Assembly: GCF_028736035.1 (NCBI RefSeq)
Contig: NZ_CP117866.1
Span: 10,705,001 to 10,769,000, forward strand
Direction: 5' to 3'
DNA from: Streptomyces sp. T12
GTDB taxonomy: Bacteria > Actinomycetota > Actinomycetes > Streptomycetales > Streptomycetaceae
DNA length: 64,000 nt
The notes below the pieces were generated by a model. It did no database searches. It worked only from the letters and a program-made list of their open reading frames with translations, and was not told where the DNA came from. The translations under genes were made by a program, and so were the position numbers. This document shows positions 55,698 to 64,000 of the stretch, in pieces. How positions within the stretch are numbered: position 1 is the first letter of the stretch; each line of letters opens with the position of its first letter.

Positions 55698-56235
55698 GTA
55701 GTCCAGCAAGCTGGGACGATGTGGAGCAGGTAGCAGCTTCGGAGGCGTGCACACACCGAGGGCCGGCGGTTTTCCGGCCCACTCCTGGCGCGTGAAGAGC
55801 AACGCGGGGGTTCGACTCCCCAATTAACAGTGCAGCTCAGTACCGCGTACAGGTAACGGTGCACATCGCACAGCACATCACCACGTGCAGATCCGAGGCG
55901 GCGAGGGCGGGTTCGGGGCTTTCCACATCGCAGCAAACAACCTGGCAACAGCGCAGGTCAGCAGCCCACCACACGCCAGACGCAGTGCGACAGGACAATG
56001 CAGGTCGCGCCTGTACCTCGTTCGCGTTGAAACGCCGACGCCTGGAAGGCCAAGCGGCCGCGCCGGGAACATCCGGTCCGGCCGGCACGGTTGCATCGAC
56101 CGAGGGACCGGCGCCGCACGGGCGGGGAACACGGAGACCAGAGGGTCGTCCGCCCCACCAGGATCCGGGCCCCAGGATCGCGGTACGCCCGCCGCGCACT
56201 CGGACCAAGACGTATTTCTGCTGGAGGACTGTTTC
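55698..56235. other. Intergenic region with a short GC hairpin
   Basis: About 540 bp. GGGCCGG-N7-CCGGCCC at 55760-55780 may terminate DIP1984 transcription. A GGGGGTTCGACTCCCC stretch at about 55806-55822 looks like a tRNA T-arm but no complete tRNA could be folded around it. The end of the region has the GGAGGA site for the next gene. Confidence 0.5.
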
Positions 56236-57069
56236 ATGACTGACCGGCCCTTGACGCTCATGGCAGTACACGCCCACCCGGACGACGAGGCCACCGGAAC
56301 CGGAGGGGTCCTCGCGCGGTACGCGGCGGAAGGCATCCGCACAGTTCTCGTGACGTGTACCGACGGCGGTTGCGGTGACGGACCGGGGGGTGTCAAGCCG
56401 GGCGATCCCGGGCACGATCCGGCGGCCATCGCCCTGATGCGCCGTCAAGAACTCGAGGCGAGCTGTGACGTGCTGAAGGTCAGCGATCTGGAGATGCTGG
56501 ACTATGCCGACTCCGGGATGATGGGCTGGCCGAGCAACGACGCCCCCGGATCCTTCTGGCAGACCCCCGTGGAGGAAGGCGCGGCCCGACTCGCGGAACT
56601 CATGCGGCACTACCGACCTGATGTGGTCGTCACCTACGACGAGAACGGCTTCTACGGCCACCCCGATCACATCCAGGCCCACCGCATCACGATGGCGGCG
56701 CTGGAGATGACCGCGCTGACACCGAAGGTGTACTGGACCACGATGCCCCGCTCGGGGATGCAGCGGTTCGGGGAGATCATGCGCGAGTTTCATCCGGACA
56801 TGCCGGAGCCGGATCCCGCCGAGGCCGCCGCGATGGCCGAGATCGGCCTCCCCGACGATGAGATCACCACGTGGGTGGACACCACCGCGTTCAGCGGCCA
56901 GAAGTTCGACGCGCTGGCCGCGCACGCCAGTCAGGGCGAGAACATCTTCTTCCTCAAGATGGGCAAGGAGAGGTTCGGCGAGTTGATGGGCATGGAGACC
57001 TTCGTACGTGTCCAGGACGCCACCGGCGCGGCCGTGCCCGAGAACGATCTCTTCGCCGGACTGCGCTGA
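56236..57069 (+). CDS. PIG-L family deacetylase (mycothiol conjugate amidase/MshB-like)
   Basis: 277 residues, ATG 7 bp after GGAGGA. Zinc-binding motif HAHPDDEATGTGG at ~10-22 (AHPDDE) and the second histidine site YGHPDHIQAHRITM near 138 identify the PIG-L/MshB/Mca family. These hydrolyse N-acetyl groups of GlcNAc-inositol or cleave mycothiol conjugates. Mca-like features include the CTDGGCGDGPGG loop. Likely a detoxification or thiol-metabolism enzyme. Confidence 0.9.
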   Translation: MTDRPLTLMAVHAHPDDEATGTGGVLARYAAEGIRTVLVTCTDGGCGDGPGGVKPGDPGHDPAAIALMRRQELEASCDVLKVSDLEMLDYADSGMMGWPSNDAPGSFWQTPVEEGAARLAELMRHYRPDVVVTYDENGFYGHPDHIQAHRITMAALEMTALTPKVYWTTMPRSGMQRFGEIMREFHPDMPEPDPAEAAAMAEIGLPDDEITTWVDTTAFSGQKFDALAAHASQGENIFFLKMGKERFGELMGMETFVRVQDATGAAVPENDLFAGLR

Positions 57070-57430
57070 TCAGCCCGCGACCAGGTCGGCAGGCCCTCGC
57101 CGACGGCGTCGACGCGTGCCCGCACTGCCGACTCGGAAGTCCGACACGCCGTGAGACTGCGGAAGGAACTGCAGGTCACGAGGGCGGTATCCGACACCAG
57201 CCGCGAGATCCTGCATGAATTGTGGGATCTCAAGTTCGGCTGCACAAATCCCACCGCCCGCTTCATATCGACTGCACTCTCCGTGCTTCTCGACGAACTC
57301 GCCCACCGCGCACGGCACATCGAACTGGCTGGCGAGCCCGGCCGCAGCACCTCCCACCTTGTCTGGGGTTAGCCTCCCTGCCCGTCTCGCTCTCGGCACG
57401 CGCGGATCATGGGTGAGCTAACCTGCGCGC
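57070..57430. other. Intergenic region
   Basis: About 360 bp without a supported gene. A 73-codon frame from a GTG at 57151 has no ribosome site and no recognisable motif. No RNA, repeat or hairpin was seen. Confidence 0.4.
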
Positions 57431-58063
57431 ATGCGCGGACAGTTCACCGGCTGGCCGGAGCAGGCCATGGACGTGTTGTGGCAGCTCCAGGGCGAACCGA
57501 CCCACGCGACCCGCGAGCGCTACCGCGCGGACCGCGAACGCCTGGTCCGGCAGCCGATGATCGCCCTGCTCAACGAGGTCGCGGACACCGACCCCCGGTA
57601 CGAGGACTTCTCCGTCTGGCACTACCGCACCGATTCCTGGTGGTGGCAGCACCAGGGCGCGGTGATCCGGCTCGGCCGCAAGATCGAGATCGGTCTCCGG
57701 TTCTCCCTGGACGGCCTGCGGATCCAGGGCGCCTGGTGGTACCCCGATCCCGGCCAGGTGGACATGTTCCGCAAAGCCGTGGCCTCCGAGGGGAGCGGCC
57801 GCGAACTGTCCGCCATCGTCGAGGACGTGCGGAAGAAGGGCTACGACATCTCCGGGGACGTGATGAAACGACCCCCGCGCGGCTATCCGACGGACCACTC
57901 CCGTACGAACCTGCTGCGCCACCGTTCGCTGATCGCCGCCCGTCCCCTCGGCTGCGAGCAATGGCTGCACACCCCCGAGGCGGTCGACCGGGTCCTCTCG
58001 GCCGCCGCCGACCTGGACGCCCTGCTGATGTGGCTCGTCCGCCACGTGAAGAGCGCCGCCTGA
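57431..58063 (+). CDS. DUF2461-family protein
   Basis: 210 residues. FTGWPEQAMDVLWQLQGEPTHATRERYRADRERLVRQPMIALLNEV at the N-terminus and FSLDGLRIQGAWWYPDPGQVDMFRKAVAS later are the DUF2461/TIGR02453 pattern (FxGWPxxAL...). Function of the family is unknown. No partner genes are evident. Confidence 0.85.
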   Translation: MRGQFTGWPEQAMDVLWQLQGEPTHATRERYRADRERLVRQPMIALLNEVADTDPRYEDFSVWHYRTDSWWWQHQGAVIRLGRKIEIGLRFSLDGLRIQGAWWYPDPGQVDMFRKAVASEGSGRELSAIVEDVRKKGYDISGDVMKRPPRGYPTDHSRTNLLRHRSLIAARPLGCEQWLHTPEAVDRVLSAAADLDALLMWLVRHVKSAA

Positions 58064-58126
58064 CATCACGAGGGCGCCACGCGGCACGGGAGGAACCACA
58101 CCCGTGCCGCCGGCCCCGCACTCTGA

Positions 58127-58232
58127 CGGTGATGCGCACTTTCAGCGCCGACCGGTCGTCCATCGCCCGAAAACCGTCCGGCACCTCGGCCAGGGGGACG
58201 GCACCGTCGATGACGGGCCCCGGATCGAGGGC
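58127..58232 (-). pseudogene. C-terminal remnant of a zinc alcohol dehydrogenase
   Basis: The minus strand reads LDPGPVIDGAVPLAEVPDGF, then RAMDDRSALKVRI, which is the familiar end of medium-chain zinc-dependent alcohol dehydrogenases (PLxEAPxAYRxFDxRxALKVxI). The catalytic and NAD-binding parts are absent. The remaining 58064-58405 interval has no gene. Confidence 0.65.
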
Positions 58233-58405
58233 CCAGCCTCGGCGTATACAGCGAAGCGCGAGACCCTACATGAATGTAGGCCCGCATTTCGCATGTCCTT
58301 CTCTTATTGTCAGCGGCCTTTGTCCGGCCCATGGGACGGCACATTGGGCGCCGTCCTGGCGTAGGCGATGAGGGGAAACGCCATGCGCTGGCCCTGGGGG
58401 AGGAG

Positions 58406-59271
58406 TCAGTTTCCTGACCACGTCAGCACCGTGCTGCCCCAAGTACGCCCTGCGCCGAACGCAACAACCAGAACGCGGTCACCGTCGTGGAGACGGCCGT
58501 GTTCGATCGCGCGGCCAAGTCCGTAGGGGATACATGCAGCCCCCAGGTTCCCGGCCTGGTCTCCCACGAGCACCAGGCGGTCCGCGCCGATCCCGAGCTG
58601 TACGGCAGCGTGCCGCAGCAGCGCGGGGTGCTTGCTCGGCCAAGGTGCGCTCGGAGGCAGGCATGCGCCCCGCCCCGGCTGGGAGAACGACGTCGTCCGC
58701 TCCGGTCCCGTCCGAGCCCAGGGAAATCGCGCCGAAGCCGCCGGCCGTGACCGGCCCGAGGATCGTCGCGGCGGCCCCGTCCCCGAACAGCACCGCCGTC
58801 GCTCTGTCTGCAGGGTCCAGGAACCGTGAGTACACCTCGACGCCGACCACGGCTGCATACCCTTCGCCCGAGGAGGCGAGCCAGTCACGCGCCACTCGGG
58901 CCGCGAACAGCCATCCCGAGCACGCCGCCGTCACATCGAAACGCGACCGCGTTCCGCGCCCCCAGCAATGCTTGCACCCGGCACGCCGTCGGAGGGCCGA
59001 ACTCGTCGGGAATCGACGTCGCCAGCACGAGCAGCCCCAGATCCTGCGCGCTCAGACCGGCTCGTTCAAGGGCCTGCAGTACCGCCTGGGCCGCCAGATC
59101 CGACGGCGCCTGATCAGGAGCCGCACGGTGACGTCGCAGCACTCCCGTGCGCTCCACGATCCACTCGGCCGACATGCGGCAACCGGCCGCGACCTCTTCG
59201 TTGGTGACGATCTGCTGAGGCAGATAGGCACCGGCGGACAAGACCCCGATAAGGGCCTGGAGTTCAGACAC
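58406..59271 (-). pseudogene. Broken 3-oxoacyl-ACP synthase III (KAS III/FabH-like)
   Basis: The GTG start at 59271 has a very strong AAGGAGGAGGGG site. Frame 1 gives SAGAYLPQQIVTNEEVAAGC and PSDLAAQAVLQALERAGLS up to ARNAVAF. One extra base at ~58940 (TTTCGATGTG for TTCGATGTG) shifts into the frame with DVTAACSGWLFAARVARDWLAS, which holds the catalytic Cys. A second break near 58635, with loss of roughly 60 residues including the HQAN-type histidine, leads to QAGNLGAACIPYGLGRAIEHG and VAFGAGRTWGSTVLTW. The gene is not functional. Confidence 0.85.
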
Positions 59272-59283
59272 TGCCCCTCCTCC

Positions 59284-59697
59284 TTACACGCCGAGTCCTT
59301 CAAGGGGCCGCGTCATCGACACAAGCCGCACCGGCAGGTACCCGATCCCGCGCTGTCCCGTGGAACACCGCCGCTTCGGTGTGCCGGCCAGCCGTATACG
59401 CGGGAAACGCTCGAACAGCAGCCGAAGCGCGATCTGTGTCTGGTGCCGTGTGAGCGCGCTGCCGGGGCAGCAGTGAATTCCCGTCCCGAAATCGATCACG
59501 TCGCCCAGGTTCTTGCGCCGGACGTCGAAAGTGTCGGGCCGCTCGAACACCTCCGGATCGCGGTTCGCCGCCGCGACCAGCACCACGATGGGTATTCCCG
59601 TCGGCAACCGCCGTCCGGCCACCTCCGTATCCTTGAGCACCCGTCGCATCAGGTACTGCGCGGCCGTCTCGTATCGCAGCGACTCCGTCACCGCTGC
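59284..59697 (-). pseudogene. C-terminal part of a cytochrome P450
   Basis: From the K-helix (ESLRYETAAQYLMRR) to the stop: GIPIVVLVAAANRDPEVFERPDTFDVRR and the heme loop FGTGIHCCPGSALTRHQTQIALRLLFERFPRIRLAG (FGxGxHxCxG is met). The N-terminal two-thirds is missing; at about 59697 the homology abuts the 3' end of the WD40 gene, so a deletion or rearrangement joined the two. It follows the KAS III remnant by 12 bp. Confidence 0.85.
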
Positions 59698-62600
59698 TGA
59701 TAAGCACCGTCGGGGCTGAAGGCGAGTTGCAGGGTCGCGCTGTCGCCAAGGTTGCGATCCCCGATCAGCCTGGTGGAGAGGTCGGCGATCACTCCGTCCT
59801 GGGACACCACGGTGTCTCCGTCCGGGCGCACGGCCAGCCTCTGCACACGCCATTCGAAACTGCTCATCCCCGCTGCCACCTGGCTCACGGCACTGTCGCC
59901 CCTGTCCACCGTCCGGACGCGCTCACGGCCACGCACGTCCCATAGGTCGACCGCGTTGCCGTCCCATGATCTGAACGTCAGCACAGAAGTACCGTCATGA
60001 GTGAGAGCAACGCTCTCCACTCCCCACAGGCCACGGCCGCCCGGCGGCTCAATGTCGGCGACTTCCCGACCGGCTCTGACGTCCCAGACGGTGATACTGG
60101 GAGGCCCCGGCACGCCGTCGCTGTCTTCAAGCCAGCTTCTGCCGTAGGCGAAGTACCTGCCATCGCCGCTGAACGCCATGAGATCGGCGCACATCCGCAT
60201 GGGCACGTCCTCCAGCTCCCCACCAGCGCACGGCTCTCCCTCCGGTGCGGGGAGAACCGCACCGTCGCGCGTGTCCAGCAGCTGGACGCCCGTCTGGGCG
60301 CCCTTCTGCCGGAGAACGGCAAGCGTCGTGCCGTCCTGGCTCAGCTGTGCGTCGTCGGCCGGGTATCGCTCCCACCGCTTCGCCGCCTCGTCAAGGCTCA
60401 GCGACCGTACGACCGTCGCGGCCTCGTTGAGATAGCGAAGGGCATGCGAGTCGAGGTCGATCTCGAAGCCCGCCGCCTGTCCGGGCAAAGAGTGCCGGAG
60501 GATGGGGTTGTCCGGGTCCGACAGGCGCCACACCACGAGCCCTTGAAACCCACCCGAGGCGAGGAACTGGCCGTCCGCGCTGAACCGGAGTGTCCTCAGG
60601 TCCTCCTCCTCGATCCCGGGGAGCTCACGCCCGGAGCGGAAGTCCGTCCTGCGGACCCCGGTCTCGGTCAGGAGCGCCATGCTGCGGTTGTCAGGTGAAA
60701 AGGCGAAGGGGAGGGGATCGCCGGTACATGAGTGCCGTTTCAGCCGGGCCGGCCAGGGCTCAGCTGCCGTCCCTCGCCCGGTCGTGTCCCAGATCTCCAG
60801 GGGGCGCTCGTCCGAGCACAGCGCCAGCCACCGGCCGTCCGCGCTGACCGCCCTGTTCACTGCCTCATCGTCCCCCATCGGGACACTCAGCAGCATCCGC
60901 CGGGTGCGCAGGTCCCATACCTGTACGGAACGCGAGTTGTCTGTCTCCCGATCCCAGGGGTCGGTGTCCACGAGGAGGGTGTGCCCGCCGGGCCCGAACG
61001 CCGGGTCCGTGGGCCAGGCCATGGGGAGTTTGGCGGTGATGCGTCCGGAGCGGACGTCCCAGATCCGAATCCCTTGCTCCCCCACCGACGCGAGCGAGCG
61101 ACCGTCCGGTGCGACCGCGTACATAGTGGTATTCAGCTCCGGCTCGCCGAACCCCGGGTAGTGAGTGCTGCGATGGGTCCGCAGATCCCACATCTTGATC
61201 CGGTCCGCAGCGATGGACATCAGGCTCCGGCCGTTGTCGACGAAGTGGAACTTGGGGCTTATGTCAGAGTTCTGTCCCCCGATATCCGCCCCAGGTATCG
61301 CGAATGCGTCCTCCTCTCGCTGCGTAACCGCCCCTACCAACGCCCCTCGAGTCTCCGCAGTCTCCGCCAGCCGCCACGCCGCCACACCCAGCCGCATCGA
61401 CGTCACCGGATCGGAGAGCCTCATGCTCTCCGCCACCGCCGCGATCCGACGCGCCTCCGCCTCCGCATGCCGCCGGTCACTCGTCCGCCCCTGCTGCCAG
61501 GCGACGACCCCTGCAACGAGGGCCAGGGCGACCAGGAGGCTGAGGGCGCCGATCAGCCCGCGCCGACGCCGCCGCGCCCCGGTGCGGGCCTCGCGGCTCG
61601 CGGCCAGAAAGGAACGTTCCGGCGAAGTGAGGGCGGTCCCATGCTCAGGCGTGGCGAACAGTTCGTCAGCCGTGTCGAGGCGGGATCCCCGGTACAAGGC
61701 CCCCGCATCGCGCCCCAGGTCGTCCCACGCCTGGGCCGCCTCCGTCAGCCGCCGGTGGGCGCGCAGCCGCTCCCGGTCCTCCTCGATCCAGCCGCGCAGC
61801 CGGGGCCAGGCGGTGATCAGCGCCTCGTGGGCGAGGTCGACGGTGTCCTCGTCGAGGGTGATCAGACGGGCGCGGGCCAGCCGGTCCAGGACGAGGGCGA
61901 CGTCGCTCTCATCCGCGAAGTCGAGTTCCGTACGGGCGACCGGGCGGCGGGTGTCCTGCGAGCCCTCGCCCGGCGTGATCAGCCGGAGGAGGATCAGCCG
62001 GGCCAGCTCCGCCTGTGGTGCCGACAGCCCGGCGTGCACGTCCTCCGCGGTCTGCGCGATCGACCCGTGCAGCCCGCCCGCCGCCTCGTACGCCGCCACC
62101 GTGAGCGCCCGCCCCCGCCGCCGGCGCCAGGTCTCGTGCAGCACATGCGACATGAGCGGCAACCCGCCCGGCTCGCCCTTCACCTCACCGACCACCCGGG
62201 CGGTCAGTTCCCGCTCGACGATCAGCCCGGCCGCCTGCGCGGGCCCGATCACTGCCTCGCGCAGCTCGGCCGCGCTCATCGGCCCGACCAGCAGCCCGGA
62301 GTCGGACAACGCGTCGGCCAGGGAGCGATGTTCGGCGAGGCGGCCCTAGAAGTCGGCGCGTACGGCGATCACGACCCGCAGTCGGCTGTCCGGCTCACGG
62401 GCGGCGAGCAGCCGTTCGACGAACCCGGCGCGCTCCGCCGGGTCGTGGCAGAGGGTGAAGACCTCCTCGAACTGGTCGATGACGACGACCGTGTCGCCGG
62501 AACCGGTCTCAGTCGGATTCAGCGCCTCCGCATGCGTACGCAACGGACGTTCGCCCGGCGTGAGAATCCGGATCGCGGCAATCGAGCCGCCACCACCCTC

Positions 62601-63137
62601 TCGCAACACAGGTATCAACCCGGCGCGCAACAGCGACGACTTGCCGCTCCCCGACGGCCCGAACACTGCCGTGAAGCGCCGCTCGGCGGTCAACCCCCGT
62701 AATCTCGCGATCAGTTCGCCCCGGCCGAAGAACCGGTCGTGGTCGTCGGGCTCGAACCGGGCCAGCCCCTGGTACGGAGAGCGGGCCTCGTCGTCCGTGC
62801 GCTCCCGTAACGCCGTCTCCTCGCTCGCCTCCGTCAAGCGCCGCTCCCACCCCTCCGGGTCGCCGCCGCAGGTCTCGATGTACGCCAGGGTGACGTCCAG
62901 GGACGGCAGTTGCTGTCCGGCGGCGGCCTGGGAGAGCGCGGTCACCGAGTAGTGGGCCCGGCGGGCCATCTCCCGGTAGGTGAGCCCGCCCGCCTCCTGC
63001 CGCAGCTTCCGCAGCTCGTACGCGAACCGCTGCACAGGCCCCGCGTTCGGATCCACCGGTGTTTCGCGACGTCCCACGCGTTGCTCCCCCTCGTTCCCGG
63101 CTCGTCCCTGGCTCTTCCGCGGCGCCACGACGGTCAC
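59688..63137 (-). pseudogene. HTH-STAND NTPase-WD40 protein with internal amber stop and truncated 3' end
   Basis: A single gene in one frame: HTH (LTYREMARRAHYSVTALSQAAAGQQLPS), nSTAND P-loop (TAVFGPSGSGKSSLLRAGLIP), Walker B (VVVIDQFEEVFTLC), then IAVRADF followed by a TAG (62346-62348, plus-strand CTA) and GRLAEHRSLADALSDSG. Relatives have Tyr here (RADFYGR), so the stop is a one-base change. Beyond it, 886 codons continue: helical arm, a TM segment (LIGALSLLVALALVAGVVAW) and a WD40-type propeller. The end, FSPDGAYQQR, runs into the P450 remnant, so blades are lost. Such proteins are signalling/conflict-type sensors. Confidence 0.85.
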
Positions 63138-63276
63138 CTGCTTTGTTCAGTGTGGCGGATGGGGACTGCTGAACAACCCTGACCAGCGCTGAACTCGCAG
63201 TCGGCGGCCCGCACTTGGGCCAACCGCGGCACAGAGCGAGGCCCTCGAACCGGGCCGCCGACAAGGGGAGGAACCG

Positions 63277-64000
63277 ATGCCCGTACCGGATCGCACTGGG
63301 GCAGGAAGGAGCCGAACGCCGATATGGCCACTGGCAGTGATCAGCACAGCCGTGGCGCTCGCGGCCTGCGTTCCGTCGGCGGACCCAGACCTCGACCCGG
63401 ACCCCGGGTATCGGGAACTGACGTACGCCGAGCAGGCCCTCGTCGAACGCGCCGAGGCCCTGCTCACCAAGCGATGCATGGAGAAGGAGGGATTCCGCTA
63501 CTGGATCGGGCCGATCGCGAGCATCGCCGAGCGGCAGGGCGGCGGGTATGTGCTGTCCGACCTCGGCTGGGCGAGGAAGTACGGCTACGGCACCGGGCTC
63601 GAGGAGCAGGCCAACAAGAACCGGCTTGCCGATCCGAACAACGCGTATGCCGGAAAGCTCTCCAGGCCCGAACTCATCCGCTACAACACAGCACTTGACG
63701 GCTCACCGGGGAACGGGTGGGTGAGCGTCGACCTGCCGGGCGGCGGCACGGTGCAGACCACGGCCGGCGGCTGCCGGGCGCAGGCCCTGGACCGGCTGTA
63801 CGGCGACTTCCGGGCCTGGTTCCACGCCGACCGGACCGCCGAGAACCTGAAGCCGCTCTACGCACCCGACATCGTCAAGGACACCCGTTTCAAGCGCGCG
63901 CTGACGGCCTGGGCCGCCTGCATGAACAAGGCGGGCCACCCCTACGCCGACCCGCCGCGACCTGGCTCGCCTCACCCAGGGGCTGAGCCGGGCCGACGCC
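63277..64000 (+). CDS. Putative lipoprotein (3' end outside window)
   Basis: ATG with GGGGAGG upstream. A signal peptide with lipobox is visible: RTPIWPLAVISTAVALAAC, the Cys being the lipidation site. The mature part begins with an Asp/Pro-rich stretch, then YRELTYAEQALVERAEALLTKRCMEKEGFRYW. It has paired cysteines and no recognised domain. The frame stays open to the last base. Near 63955 the protein-like reading moves to another frame (RDLARLTQGLSRADA), so a one-base error or frameshift may lie there. Confidence 0.75.
   Translation, partial: MPVPDRTGAGRSRTPIWPLAVISTAVALAACVPSADPDLDPDPGYRELTYAEQALVERAEALLTKRCMEKEGFRYWIGPIASIAERQGGGYVLSDLGWARKYGYGTGLEEQANKNRLADPNNAYAGKLSRPELIRYNTALDGSPGNGWVSVDLPGGGTVQTTAGGCRAQALDRLYGDFRAWFHADRTAENLKPLYAPDIVKDTRFKRALTAWAACMNKAGHPYADPPRPGSPHPGAEPGRR

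Noticed and set aside
55806..55822. tRNA gene suggested by GGGGGTTCGACTCCCC
   Set aside because: Only a T-arm-like stretch is present; no acceptor stem, D-arm or anticodon arm could be fitted upstream.
57151..57372. 73-codon ORF after the PIG-L gene
   Set aside because: No ribosome site, no motif, and an equally long frame on the other strand.

Overview
The window is high-GC actinobacterial DNA that reads as a Streptomyces chromosome: strong third-position G/C bias, many GTG starts, GTGA/ATGA start-stop overlaps, GGAGG-type ribosome sites, and a mycothiol-type PIG-L deacetylase. It combines an anaerobiosis/dormancy island, a large natural-product region, and a decayed right end.

Region 1 (1-12682) resembles a hypoxia/dormancy regulon. 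A leftward operon encodes a [NiFe] hydrogenase maturation protease, HypF, HypC, a four-subunit NAD(P)-type hydrogenase (beta, gamma, small, large) with an embedded cyclic-nucleotide-binding protein, and a CBS-domain protein cut by the window edge. Beside it are two divergent universal stress proteins and a pyruvate phosphate dikinase gene that carries a frameshift and lacks the catalytic-cysteine segment. Palindromes resembling DevR/OsdR boxes lie in the control regions. A scrap of ctaD follows.

Region 2 (13084-21015) holds a small unknown ORF, an XRE/NB-ARC-type regulator, a free-standing condensation-domain protein in unusually AT-rich DNA, a TetR regulator and a single-chain (fused) heterodimer-like ABC exporter.

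Region 3 (21025-33641) is the most striking part: one leftward operon with overlapping or nearly touching genes. It begins with a 67-residue precursor peptide whose core is five perfect tandem copies of TQLGTYAP. Next come an ATP-grasp-like protein, a methyltransferase, a GT2 glycosyltransferase, a YcaO cyclodehydratase, two E1-like zinc proteins (one fused to a SagB-like domain), a nitroreductase and a LuxR regulator. The same operon continues into an adenylating ligase, a PLP amino-acid decarboxylase, an acyl carrier protein and an acyl-CoA dehydrogenase. This suggests a RiPP (ribosomal peptide) with Thr-derived methyloxazol(in)es, made in multiple copies per precursor and joined to a carrier-protein-derived amine or acyl unit. 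The 650-bp region upstream carries a helically phased array of AGTTGCC heptamers like SARP operators.

Region 4 (34295-46358) is a rightward operon with an FMN monooxygenase, a GINT1-like sugar-transfer protein, an NHL propeller protein, a nucleotide-sugar dehydrogenase, an NDK-like/amidohydrolase fusion and an inositol-monophosphatase-family phosphatase. After a strong bidirectional terminator come a leftward nucleotidyltransferase-like gene and a free-standing adenylation-domain gene. Region 5 (46569-54334) holds an alpha/beta hydrolase, a C39-like peptidase, and a compact leftward operon of two ATP-grasp ligases, a D-Ala-D-Ala-ligase homologue, a threonine-dehydratase/serine-racemase-family enzyme and an MFS exporter, which looks like a small ribosome-independent peptide pathway.

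Region 6 (54335-64000) has an IS256-type transposase scrap, DIP1984, PIG-L and DUF2461 proteins, then a pseudogene field (zinc alcohol dehydrogenase tail, KAS III, P450 tail, a STAND/WD40 gene with an in-frame amber codon), and a lipoprotein open at the window end. All functional names rest on motifs and architecture read by eye; no database search was run.
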